Shown here piece after piece: positions 18,774-26,839 of a stretch of 64,000 nt of DNA. The DNA comes from Candidatus Harrysmithiimonas galli (lineage in GTDB: Bacteria; Bacillota; Bacilli; CAJFEE01): assembly GCA_904373265.1 (NCBI GenBank), contig CAJFEE010000003.1, positions 124,001 through 188,000 on the forward strand, given 5' to 3'. The first letter of the stretch is position 1, and the number at the start of each line of letters is the position of its first letter. The notes beneath the pieces were generated by a model that made no database searches, was not told where the DNA came from, and saw nothing but the letters and a program-made list of their open reading frames with translations. The position numbers were made by a program, and so were the translations under genes.

Positions 18774-20492
18774 GCGGTGTTGTACCATTGACCGCCGACG
18801 CGCCTTGCGCCCAGAATGTCGCTCATGTTGCGCTTGGCGTTCTGTACCGTCCTTTCGGATATTCCGGCTTTGGCGGCTGCTTTCACTATTTCCTCGCTGG
18901 CAAGCTCCTTTCCGTCTGCCAGTAAATCCAGTATCAGTTTCTCGGCTTGCTTGGTCTTGGTGGAGGTGTTGCCGCCTGCGCCAGACAGCAGCTCGTCAGC
19001 GGTTATGTCGTATTCGCCTATCCATGAAAAGCCTGTGTCCGGGTCAAGGCAAAAGGCAACGGGCTTTCCCTCCGGTGCAAGGGAAAATTTGTCATGGACG
19101 ATAACACACACATTCGGCTCACGCTTCACGCGCCCGATTAAAAGGACGCTGCGGGCAGCGGCGCGCAAGTCGATAGAACCTAATCCCCGGTGTGCGCTCT
19201 GCCCTCCAGCGGCTTTGTTCAAGTGTCCGATAAGGATAACGGCGCACCCGGTACGCTCGGCAACATCGGCAAGGCGGCGGAACATGGGGCGCACTTCGTT
19301 TGCCCTGGTAAGCTCCCGCTTTGCTTCATCAATCACAAGCACGCGGTCAAGGTCGGCTTCGGCTTCTATCAAGCGGGGCTTGACGGTATCGCCCAGCCCA
19401 TCCTCGGCGGTCTGGTAAATCACTTGGAATGGCGGCAAAGCGCAGGACAAAGGTGGTTTTGCCCTCGCCGGGGTTGCCTTGCACAATGGTTACTTTCCCA
19501 AAAGGGATATACGGCTCCCATAGCCATTCAACGGTCTGTGTGTCAACCTCGCTCATACGGATAATCTCGACGGTTTCTTCCTGCGGCGGCTCTTTCAAGC
19601 CGTAAACCGCCTCCCGGATATACTTCCCGTCTGTGATTTCTGCCCGGTGCTGCAATACCTCGTTCCAGTCCTTGAAAAGCGGCACAAGGCGGTGGACGGT
19701 ATATCCCTCCGGCACAAGCTCCGCAAAGCGACTGCAAGCGTCGTTTCCCACTTGATCGCTGTCAAGGCAGAGGTAAACGGTCTTGATGTTCGGACGGTCA
19801 GAGAGAAAACGCAACAGGGCTTTTTCTCCCACGCCGCCCAATGACAAATAGCTCTGCTTCTGCCACGCCTTTTTGAACAGGCAGAGGAAAGATAACAGGT
19901 CAACGGGGTCTTCAAAGACAAAAAGCCTGTCGTCCTCGCCCCGGTAGCAGAAATTAAAGGCTTTGTCGCTGCCTTTCACATCAAGCCGGAAGTTTCCCGC
20001 CGTTCCTTTGCTGTGGGCGTAGCACGGTATTCCGTCCTCGTCCCGCCCCACAAATACGGCGTTGTGGTGGGCTGCGTCCTCGTAAATATCACTGCGGGCA
20101 AAGAAGAAGCCCGTCACATCTTCATCAATGCGGCGGGCTGCTGTGAGGTAGTTCCTATCTGTTCGGTTGTCGCTGTTTGGGGGCGGCAGCCGGAAGTCGG
20201 AGAGGGACGCGAGGCAAGGTCTGTCCGGCGGCGGTGCGGCTCCCTTTTCTCCTGTGAGAAGTTCCACGGCTTCGATAAAGCTCTTTCCGAAAAACTCCAT
20301 GACAAAATCAATGGGGCCGCCGCCCTTGCTCTGGCTGTGCCTGTACCATTTGTTTCCCCGGACGGTCAAGCTGTCGTGCCGTTTCCAGCGATATTCATTT
20401 CCGACGCGGGTAAGCTGCTCGCCCTGTGATTGCAGGAAAGAAACAAGGTCGGCTTGGTTCACCCGGTCTATCTGCTCTTGGGTGTAGTACAT
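18767..20492 (-). pseudogene. mobile-element primase/helicase (toprim + RecA-like ATPase), broken
   Basis: Starts at ATG 20492 (MYYTQEQIDRVNQADLV, with GAGG upstream). The N-terminal part resembles the DUF3991/CHC2-like primase start (LTVRGNKWYRHSQSKGGGPI), followed by a toprim-like stretch (TVYLCLDSDQVGNDAC) and a RecA-type ATPase with Walker A GNPGEGKTT. Just after FVLRFAA the frame shifts and the protein resumes as FQVIYQTAEDGLGDTVK. Further on, VIDEAKRELT joins directly to RANEVRPMF; in intact relatives, as I remember them, about 30 residues with the Walker B segment lie between. The end (GISERTVQNAKRNM) looks like a helix-turn-helix. Base composition is clearly GC-richer than the host. 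Confidence 0.8.
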
Positions 20493-20576
20493 GGTTGATA
20501 CCTCGCTTTCTATGATTGAATTGTTCGTAGTTTTGAAGTACAATAAAAACAAATCGAAAGTTGGTGGAAAAATTCT

Positions 20577-21032
20577 ATGAGCGTATGCACATTTATTGCT
20601 TCGGATTTTCCCTTGACGGAAGTCGCACCTGTTCAGGATTATCCACTTGAAATAAACCTTGATAATGGCACAATATATGACGGTGGCGCAGATGATAACT
20701 ATTTTCTGCATTTTTTTCAAGATGTTCAGAATTATACCGACAAGAAAAATGGAGTCTATCTGGAATGGCATTATACAGAGGGTAGAGCAAAACAAATTAT
20801 TGAATATATGAAAAATGCCTTGCAGAATACGACTTCCATAGAACTCTGGCATGTATGGTTAATAGACTACTATGAATTTGAGGACAGCCCTGTAATTCAT
20901 AGGCAAACAGTTTCCATTGATGAACTTACCACAAAACATATCAAGGAAATTGATGATGCAGAAATTTGGAATACTCCCGACAAAATGTATCCGAATAGAC
21001 CGTCATTCTATTGCTTGGAAATAAAACGATAA
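20577..21032 (+). CDS. hypothetical protein of the mobile element
   Basis: A 151-residue acidic soluble protein with no signal or membrane segment. It lies in the island on the opposite strand to the primase/helicase remnant, beginning 84 bases upstream of that gene's start. I do not recognise it. Features are many aromatic residues (GVYLEWHYTEGRAKQIIEYM, HVWLIDYYEF) and a lower GC content than its neighbours in the island. A GGTGGAAAA lies before the ATG as a possible ribosome binding site. A hairpin follows. Confidence 0.55.
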   Translation: MSVCTFIASDFPLTEVAPVQDYPLEINLDNGTIYDGGADDNYFLHFFQDVQNYTDKKNGVYLEWHYTEGRAKQIIEYMKNALQNTTSIELWHVWLIDYYEFEDSPVIHRQTVSIDELTTKHIKEIDDAEIWNTPDKMYPNRPSFYCLEIKR

Positions 21033-21060
21033 TGACAACTTCCCGTTTGTCGGGTGGTAC

Positions 21061-21094
21061 ATAGGACGGACAAGCCGGACAGCTTGCCCGTCCT
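21061..21094. terminator. GC-rich terminator hairpin
   Basis: Inverted repeat of AGGACGGACAAGCCGGACAG type (arms AGGACGG.CAAG and CTTG.CCGTCCT), followed by TTCCTTTT on the plus strand. It can end the 20577-21032 transcript and separates it from the fragment at 21101. Confidence 0.7.
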
Positions 21095-21100
21095 TTCCTT

Positions 21101-21310
21101 TTATCGCTCCTTTTCGTGCCGCTTGGCGCGGGTCTGCTCCGGCTGGTCGGCTTTCAGCGCAATATCAACGCACTTGCGGATATTGTGCAGCTCGGCGCAA
21201 CCTCGGCGCGAGTTTTCTCTCTTGATTTCGTCATGGATGGTTGCTCCTTTCTGCTTTTCGGCATAGAAAAAGGACAGTCGATTTTCTCGGCTACCCCTAT
21301 AGGTCAGTAT
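21101..21310 (-). pseudogene. C-terminal fragment of an unidentified mobile-element protein
   Basis: An open frame without a proper start reads on the minus strand through FFYAEKQKGATIHDEIKREN, AELHNIRKCVDIALKADQPE and ends RAKRHEKER before a stop at 21101. The charged, helical composition resembles the tails of mobilization proteins, but I cannot assign it. Upstream of about 21310 the frame runs into AT-rich sequence of different style, so the 5' part seems lost. Confidence 0.4.
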
Positions 21311-21324
21311 TTAGTTTTGGGTGC

Positions 21325-21621
21325 CTATGATTGCTTTTTATGGAGTATGAACAATTTACGTATAACCATGTCAATAGTAAAACTTAATGCCATGAAAATC
21401 CCGCAAATCAGTCCCATGTGTTTTCCTATTGCTGCACCGACATATTCTGTTCCAATCCTTGTAAGCTCATATATGGATATTCCCAAAAGTTTAACCGTAT
21501 ATCGCTCAACATCTAAGCGATAGGCGTTACTATAACCAAAATATATAGCGACGCTCATTAAAATCATTGCAACAGCAAACCCAATGATAAGTGCCAATAC
21601 CATTTCTGCTTTTTTCTTCAT
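21325..21621 (-). CDS. small membrane protein, function unknown
   Basis: A 98-residue protein with two to three hydrophobic segments (VLALIIGFAVAMILMSVAIYF near the start; GLICGIFMALSFTIDMVI near the end). GGAGGTGGTAATAT precedes the ATG, a good ribosome binding site. It lies inside the element remnant, immediately after the broken recombinase start. No family recognised. Confidence 0.5.
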   Translation of the reverse strand: MKKKAEMVLALIIGFAVAMILMSVAIYFGYSNAYRLDVERYTVKLLGISIYELTRIGTEYVGAAIGKHMGLICGIFMALSFTIDMVIRKLFILHKKQS

Positions 21622-21643
21622 ATATTACCACCTCCGTTAATGA

Positions 21644-21928
21644 TTACTTAGTTTCTAACATTGAAAACCATTCAAACACTTTATTCAATGTCATGGGTTC
21701 ATCAATAACAATATCTTGTGCTTCATTCTTATTGGCTTCTTCCTGTGCAGAAGAAATAATAGGATTGCTAGGCTGTGGCTGCTGTGTTCCAATATCGGAA
21801 GGCTGCATGAGTTCAAGCAGCTTCTTTTGATTGATTATGCTGTTGCTGTCGCCTGTGAGGTCGTCGTTGCGGCTCAAACGTTCATATCATGCGGTTATCT
21901 TGCCTTTATCGGTTTTCCTTGCTTTCAT
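21644..21928 (-). pseudogene. truncated large serine recombinase (TnpX/TndX type), N-terminus only
   Basis: ATG 21928 (AAAGGAG upstream) begins MKARKTDKGKITA, then an in-frame TGA, then YERLSRNDDLTGDSNSI and INQKKLLE. Intact recombinases of the Tn4451/Tn5397 family begin with ITALYERLSRDD...GDSNSI.NQK, as I remember, so the TGA replaces the Leu codon. After NQKKLLE the sequence no longer looks like a recombinase (LMQPSDIGTQQPQPSNP onward) and stops after 77 more codons. It is therefore a nonsense-bearing stump joined to other DNA, without the catalytic core. Confidence 0.7.
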
Positions 21929-22266
21929 TGACGTTTCTCCTTTCTATGGGCGATTTCTTATCCCCCTTTCATAGCATATAACTTCAGAAACACACTTGTA
22001 TTATGAAGAAAAGAAAAATAAATTGACTGTTTCCTTTAAATTTTTCGTAGAATAGACAAATCAAATATATGGACTTTCTTCATAATCATTAGGAAAACAG
22101 ATATGTATTTTTTATATGAGATAAACCATTTACTAAATTTCTCAATTATAATTAGTGTCTTTACATCAAAAAATAAATTTCCGCCATTTATCCTTTACCA
22201 AATTTACATAAATTCCCTGAATTGGTTCATACTAAACGCAAACAACATGAATAAACAGGTGAAACT

Positions 22267-23472
22267 ATGGAAACATTGCGTGGGGTATTCGGTATTTTTG
22301 CAATTCTTTTTATTGCCTATTTGTTTTCCAATCGGAAAAATCAAATCAACTGGAGAATCGTTAGTACCGCATTTTTGATCCAATTTTTCTTGGCTGTGTT
22401 TGCACTAAAAATCCCATTTGGAAGATGGATTTTGGAAAAAATCTCTGTTGGTGCCAATACTTTAATCGGTTCTGTCAATGAAGGCATTGTTTTTTTATTC
22501 GGACCGATTTTGCCAAAGGAAGGCATGATTTTTGCTTTTCAAGTTCTAACTGTCATTATTTTCATATCTGCACTCATTTCAATTTTATATCATTTCGGCC
22601 TCATGCAACGAACCATTCAAAAAATGGGTGGATTTTTGTCAAAAATAATTGGAACCTCAAAACTTGAAACCATTTCTGCCACAGGCAACATCTTTTTATC
22701 CCAAACTGAGGCACCACTTTTGATTCGACCCTATCTGAATTATTTGACATCCTCTGAATTATTTACTGTTGCAGTTAGCGGCATGGCATCCGTTGCAGGA
22801 GCAGTTTTAATTGGCTATGCGCTTTTAGGGGTTTCCATTCAATACTTAATTGCAGCAAGCTTTATGGCAACACCCGCAAGCCTTGTCATTGCAAAAATTA
22901 TGTTCCCACAAACCGAAACAATTCAAAATATAGAAGAGGTTGTCATTGAAACTTCAGAAACACATAATGCAATGGACGCCGCTGCAAAAGGAGCAACAGA
23001 TGGACTATGGCTCAGTTTAAATATTGGAGCCAATTTACTCGCTTTTATTTCTTTGGTTGCTTTATTTAACCGGATCATTGGAGAAATTACACAATGGATT
23101 GGGTTAGAAAATGTATCCTTGCAATCCATTTTAGGTATCATTTTTTCTCCACTCGCTTTTTTGATTGGGATTCCATGGTCTGAAGCTCTGCAGGCTGGTA
23201 CATTAGTTGGCGAGAAATTTGTTCTAAACGAGTTTGTTGCCTATTCTAGTTTTACATCTGAAATGCACCTTTTTTCTGAGCGTAGTGTCGTAATCATTTC
23301 CTTTGCTTTAAGCGGATTTGCAAACCTATCCTCTATTGCTATTTTAATTGGTGGACTGGGAAATATGATAGAAAACCGCAAAAAAGAAATTGCAGCTTTT
23401 GGATTAAAAGCCGTTATTGCCGGCACGCTTGCCAACCTACTAAGCGCAGCCATTGCCGGTTTAATCTGTTGA
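22267..23472 (+). CDS. nupC: NupC-family nucleoside transporter
   Basis: A 401-residue concentrative nucleoside transporter importing nucleosides with protons or sodium. GTSKLETISATGNIFLSQTEAPLLIRPYL is the family signature around residues 135-165 (here split: GTSKLETISATGNIFL, SQTEAPLLIRPYL). ASVAGAVLIGYALLG and ATPASLVIAKIMFP follow. About ten membrane segments. AGGTGA precedes the ATG. It stands immediately right of the mobile-element remnant, and its stop codon lies inside the convergent gene's end. Confidence 0.93.
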   Translation: METLRGVFGIFAILFIAYLFSNRKNQINWRIVSTAFLIQFFLAVFALKIPFGRWILEKISVGANTLIGSVNEGIVFLFGPILPKEGMIFAFQVLTVIIFISALISILYHFGLMQRTIQKMGGFLSKIIGTSKLETISATGNIFLSQTEAPLLIRPYLNYLTSSELFTVAVSGMASVAGAVLIGYALLGVSIQYLIAASFMATPASLVIAKIMFPQTETIQNIEEVVIETSETHNAMDAAAKGATDGLWLSLNIGANLLAFISLVALFNRIIGEITQWIGLENVSLQSILGIIFSPLAFLIGIPWSEALQAGTLVGEKFVLNEFVAYSSFTSEMHLFSERSVVIISFALSGFANLSSIAILIGGLGNMIENRKKEIAAFGLKAVIAGTLANLLSAAIAGLIC

Positions 23473-23967
23473 ATAACTGGCTATTTTTTTCCATTTTTTC
23501 ATCCATAAAATACCAACCACAATACCAAGCAAACTGCCAAACAAATCAATCCCTACATCTTGTATAAGCGGTGTTCTTCCTCCCGTTATTCCTTGATGCC
23601 ATTCATCACTAGCAGCATACAATGCAGAAAGAAAAAAGCTGTATATCCTACCTTTCCACCGCTTTTCTATCCCATTTATCAAAAAACAATAAAGAAAGAA
23701 AGCCAGTAAAAAGAATGCACCAATATGGGCAAACTTACGAATAAAAAATTCAATAAATCCCCCAACCCCTAAAGCTTCAATACTAACCATTTTCCCAGCA
23801 TAAGAAAAAGAAATCCATTCCAACGATTTTGTTACGCACTGCGGAATCTGTTCAAAAACAGTTGAAATTTCACTACGCATATCCTGTTTAACATATGGCT
23901 GTGAGGAAGAATAAAAAATCGCACATGCAGTGAGCACCACTCCGATTCCTGCAATTTTTCTGTTCAT
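23461..23967 (-). CDS. VanZ family protein
   Basis: A 168-residue membrane protein with four segments. The VanZ-like pattern is KFAHIGAFFLLAFFLY, then SALYAASDEWHQ and GRTPLIQDVGIDLFGSLLG. VanZ gives low teicoplanin resistance in enterococcal elements, but most Bacillales homologues have no demonstrated role. Its 3' end overlaps that of nupC by 12 bases, tail to tail, leaving no room for a terminator between them. Confidence 0.85.
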   Translation of the reverse strand: MNRKIAGIGVVLTACAIFYSSSQPYVKQDMRSEISTVFEQIPQCVTKSLEWISFSYAGKMVSIEALGVGGFIEFFIRKFAHIGAFFLLAFFLYCFLINGIEKRWKGRIYSFFLSALYAASDEWHQGITGGRTPLIQDVGIDLFGSLLGIVVGILWMKKWKKIASYSTD

Positions 23968-24048
23968 AAACTGCTCCTTTCAAAATATACTATATCAAGT
24001 ACAACATGTGGACAGGTCATAAATTTTAAGAAAGATGGGGATAAAAAA

Positions 24049-25254
24049 ATGAAAACAACCAAACAAAAAAAAATAAACAGCATTATATTTATACGAACCT
24101 TTCTTTTGTTCTTTTTTACAATTTGTATTTTGGTTTATCCAAATATCAGCTTAGAAGCAGCAAAAAAAGGGTTTATTTTATGGTCTACTGTCGTATTCCC
24201 CGCACTGCTTCCGTTTTTTGTGGTTTCTGACCTACTGATTCAATACGGTATTGTTCGTTTTCTTGGAATTTTTTTAGAACCCATTATCAGACCTTTATTC
24301 AAGGTCAGCGGGGTAGGCGGAATTATTTTCACTTTATCTGTTGTATCTGGATTCCCAAACGGCGCACGTATGGCAGCTCAGCTTTATAAAGAAGGCGTAC
24401 TTACAAAAGATGAAGCCGAGCGTATTGCTGCCTTTTCCAATTTTTCCAATCCGATATTTATTCTTGGGGCTGTTGCCATCGGAATGTTTGGCAATATGAA
24501 AATGGGCATTGTTTTACTACTGATTCATATCGTATCCAATATTCTTGTCGGTATATTATTTGGGATCGGAAAAAAACAGCCCATTCAAACATACACTTTC
24601 CGCCAATCTCTACAAAATGAATGGCAAAACTTTCTTTTTGCTTCACAAAAAAATGAATCTTTCGGCTATTATTTTGCAGATGCCGTTCAAAAAGCTGTTC
24701 ATACCTTGTTAATGATTGGCGGATTGATCATGGTATTTGCTGTTGTCAACGCATTGCTGAAAGCTTCCTATGTTACACCTTTTATCGCCGATTTCATCAA
24801 TCATGTTTTCCCATTATTTCAAGAAAATTATATCGAAGTTACGATTACTGCCTTACTGGAAGTAACCATTGGTCTCAAACATTTAAGTGAAATTCATCCA
24901 AATGTGCTTTTTAACCAACTACTTCTTGCGGCTTCTTTGCTTGCATTTAACGGTTTTTCCGTACATGCACAGGTTTCTAGTGTTCTTGCAACAGAAAAAC
25001 TCCGATACCAACCATTTTTGATTGGAAGAATCTTACAAACATTGATTTCCGCTTTACTGGTTACATTTTTTTTTCGCCCTTTCTGGCTTCCCTACATAAC
25101 AGGAAATCAAGAAATCCCGGCAGCAATCTCTTACACTAACTCTGGCACTGAGTTTACTTATATTTATCCATTTTGGCTCAGTCTATGCTTTTTGATTTTT
25201 ACGATCAGCTTACTATTATTTTATTTTTATCAGAAATTAAACAACAGATTTTAG
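24049..25254 (+). CDS. ylbJ: sporulation integral membrane protein YlbJ
   Basis: A 401-residue nucleoside-recognition/Gate-domain membrane protein. GFILWSTVVFPALLPFFVVSDLLI near the start is characteristic (positions about 38-60), followed by SGFPNGARMAAQLY and FSNFSNPIFILGAVAIGMFG. In Bacillus, ylbJ is transcribed in the mother cell and needed for normal spore resistance. The gene lies next to coaD and rsmD as in Bacillus. Its presence supports a sporulating ancestry. GATGGGGAT stands upstream of the ATG as a weak ribosome binding site. Confidence 0.9.
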   Translation: MKTTKQKKINSIIFIRTFLLFFFTICILVYPNISLEAAKKGFILWSTVVFPALLPFFVVSDLLIQYGIVRFLGIFLEPIIRPLFKVSGVGGIIFTLSVVSGFPNGARMAAQLYKEGVLTKDEAERIAAFSNFSNPIFILGAVAIGMFGNMKMGIVLLLIHIVSNILVGILFGIGKKQPIQTYTFRQSLQNEWQNFLFASQKNESFGYYFADAVQKAVHTLLMIGGLIMVFAVVNALLKASYVTPFIADFINHVFPLFQENYIEVTITALLEVTIGLKHLSEIHPNVLFNQLLLAASLLAFNGFSVHAQVSSVLATEKLRYQPFLIGRILQTLISALLVTFFFRPFWLPYITGNQEIPAAISYTNSGTEFTYIYPFWLSLCFLIFTISLLLFYFYQKLNNRF

Positions 25255-25509
25255 TTTTTCTTGTCAATCATAAAACAACCTTTAGACAAAAATGCAAAGA
25301 ATTATTCTAAAAAACGGAATAAAATCAAATAGGACTTTTCAGCATTTGAATTACTTTTTTTCAAGCAAGCTACATATTCTCTAAAAAAGCTATGAGTCTG
25401 GCTTAGGTCTTTTTCTTGTAAGCATCTCATCAATATAGAAGCTCCAAAAAAATCAACTCAAACCAGATATTTTTTGACAAAACCTTTTATTCTGCTTCAA
25501 ATTACACAA

Positions 25510-25573
25510 AAAAGTGCTGGCAAGTCCTTACCAACACAAAAATATTAAAAAATGAAAAAATACGTATTTTTTA
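25510..25573 (-). terminator. terminator region of rsmD-coaD
   Basis: Two hairpins follow coaD. One is a perfect AT palindrome (AAAAAATACGTATTTTTT, about 25556-25573). The other is an imperfect GTGCTGG/CCAACAC stem (about 25514-25538) followed on the minus strand by CACTTTTTTGTG. The second looks like the functional terminator. Confidence 0.6.
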
Positions 25574-25575
25574 AA

Positions 25576-26055
25576 TTATTTGAACTTTTTCTCGAATGCA
25601 GTTTGAACTACATTCGGTATCAAACCGGATAAATCACCGCCATAACTTGCAACTTCTTTCACAATAGAAGAGCTGATAAATGAATAAGCTGTATTGGCCA
25701 TAATGAATACGGTTTCTAGCTCATCTTTTAATTTTTTATTTACAGCTGTAATCTGCATCTCATATTCAAAATCCGAAACTGCCCGAAGACCACGAATCAC
25801 CGCACATGCCTGAACCTTTTCTGCATATTCCACAAGTAATCCGGAATGAACATCCACCTGAATATTTTTAATATGCTTGGTTACTTCCTGAATCAACTGC
25901 AACCGCTCCTGAATGGTAAAAAACGGCTGTTTTTGCTGATTATTTAATAAAACAACACGAATTTCATCAAATAGTTTTGACCCTCTTTCAATAATATCCA
26001 AATGACCGTTTGTAATCGGATCAAATGACCCGGGACAAATTGCAATTTTTTTCAT
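25576..26055 (-). CDS. coaD: pantetheine-phosphate adenylyltransferase
   Basis: A 159-residue enzyme of normal length that adenylylates 4'-phosphopantetheine in coenzyme A synthesis. [18 protein letters not shown] carries the nucleotidyl-transferase HxGH-like motif, [14 protein letters not shown] is typical, and [15 protein letters not shown] is the second nucleotide motif. Its ATG overlaps the rsmD stop by four bases, so the pair is coupled. Confidence 0.96.
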   Translation of the reverse strand: MKKIAICPGSFDPITNGHLDIIERGSKLFDEIRVVLLNNQQKQPFFTIQERLQLIQEVTKHIKNIQVDVHSGLLVEYAEKVQACAVIRGLRAVSDFEYEMQITAVNKKLKDELETVFIMANTAYSFISSSIVKEVASYGGDLSGLIPNVVQTAFEKKFK

Positions 26056-26618
26056 TCTTCATTCCCCATTATTCTTTCATAAATTTGAACACTGCAAATC
26101 CCATAATTTTCCATTTTCACTTGTTGAAAATAACCAATTTTTTTTGGTAAAGACATATTCTTATGGTGCTCGGCAACAACTCTGCCTCCAAACTGGATTA
26201 AATTATAATGCATCAAAATATGCATAATTTTTTCAATGACTCCATCTTTATACGGTGGATCCAACAATACCAAGTCAAAACGAATTTCTCGCCTTTTTAA
26301 TGTGCGAAGCGCCTGCATATAATCTCGTCGATATACTTCGGCATATGGTATTAAATCCGTTCGTTTCAGATTTTCCTGAATCGCCGCTATTGCCTGAGCA
26401 TCACGATCAATAAAGATACCTCTTTGCATTCCCCGACTAAGTGCCTCAATGCCAAGGCCACCACTGCCTGCAAATAAATCCAGAACGATCCCGCTTTCAA
26501 AATATTGTCCTAGCATATTAAAAATGGATTCTTTCACCTTATCCGTTGTTGGACGTGTATTTTTTCCAGGAACTGCTTTTAATCCAATCCCCTTTTTCTC
26601 ACCCGAAATCACTCTCAA
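26052..26618 (-). CDS. rsmD: 16S rRNA (guanine966-N2)-methyltransferase
   Basis: A 188-residue SAM-dependent methyltransferase. [16 protein letters not shown] is the typical start, [16 protein letters not shown] the SAM-binding motif, and [11 protein letters not shown] the catalytic DPPY motif. It modifies the small-subunit rRNA. It overlaps coaD, as in many Firmicutes (ylbH-coaD in Bacillus). A 31-codon frame with a strong ribosome binding site lies just upstream. Confidence 0.95.
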   Translation of the reverse strand: MRVISGEKKGIGLKAVPGKNTRPTTDKVKESIFNMLGQYFESGIVLDLFAGSGGLGIEALSRGMQRGIFIDRDAQAIAAIQENLKRTDLIPYAEVYRRDYMQALRTLKRREIRFDLVLLDPPYKDGVIEKIMHILMHYNLIQFGGRVVAEHHKNMSLPKKIGYFQQVKMENYGICSVQIYERIMGNEE

Positions 26619-26651
26619 AAAAAACGGCTCCTAACCCTAAAAAATTTTTCA

Positions 26652-26747
26652 TCACGTGTATAGATCTTTGGAATATGGACATAATGTAACTAGCGACATC
26701 AAATATGGTGTTGCGCCAACCGCGGAAGAAGACTTACTTTTCCCCAT
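26652..26747 (-). CDS. possible 31-residue peptide upstream of rsmD
   Basis: ATG 26747 is preceded by CCGGAGGAAG at ideal distance, and the frame runs 31 codons (MGKSKSSSAVGATPYLMSL, VTLCPYSKDLYT) to a TGA 33 bases before rsmD. It has a Ser-rich basic start and a short hydrophobic centre. Upstream lies a TTTAGT/ACTAAA inverted repeat and a GC-rich hairpin. No family recognised. It could be a leader peptide, a small functional protein or part of a non-coding RNA. Confidence 0.4.
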   Translation of the reverse strand: MGKSKSSSAVGATPYLMSLVTLCPYSKDLYT

Positions 26748-26787
26748 AAGTTCTTCCTCCGGTTTCTCCTCTCCCTTTACCTTCTGT

Positions 26788-26803
26788 TTAGTGTAGACTA
26801 AAT
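26788..26803. promoter_or_regulatory. inverted repeat TTTAGT/ACTAAA
   Basis: A 6+6 inverted repeat with a four-base centre, about 40 bases upstream of the 31-codon frame. It is close to where a promoter would sit, so it could be an operator. No regulator can be named. Confidence 0.3.
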
Positions 26804-26812
26804 ATAGAAGGG

Positions 26813-26828
26813 ACCTGCGAAAGCAGGT
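26813..26828. terminator. short hairpin with GAAA tetraloop
   Basis: ACCTGC-GAAA-GCAGGT. On the plus strand it is followed by a long T run, giving a perfect terminator shape for plus-strand transcripts. No plus-strand gene is evident upstream, which raises the possibility of a small RNA across 26640-26830. On the minus strand it lies 12 bases upstream of the rsmD leader side. Confidence 0.55.
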
Positions 26829-26839
26829 TTTCTTTTTTT

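Larger units (their letters stand above)
18430..21960. mobile_element. decayed Tn4451/Tn5397-like element
   Basis: The block contains the TnpW-like gene, the broken primase/helicase, the recombinase stump and small unknown genes. It is much GC-richer (18.6-20.5 kb and 21.05-21.25 kb) than the flanking chromosome. Boundaries are estimated from composition: left after the hom leader, right before the AT-rich nupC leader. I could not identify terminal repeats. With the recombinase truncated, the element cannot move by itself. Confidence 0.7.

Noticed and set aside
21900..22266. purine riboswitch upstream of nupC
   Set aside because: The leader lacks the conserved core segments of the purine aptamer.
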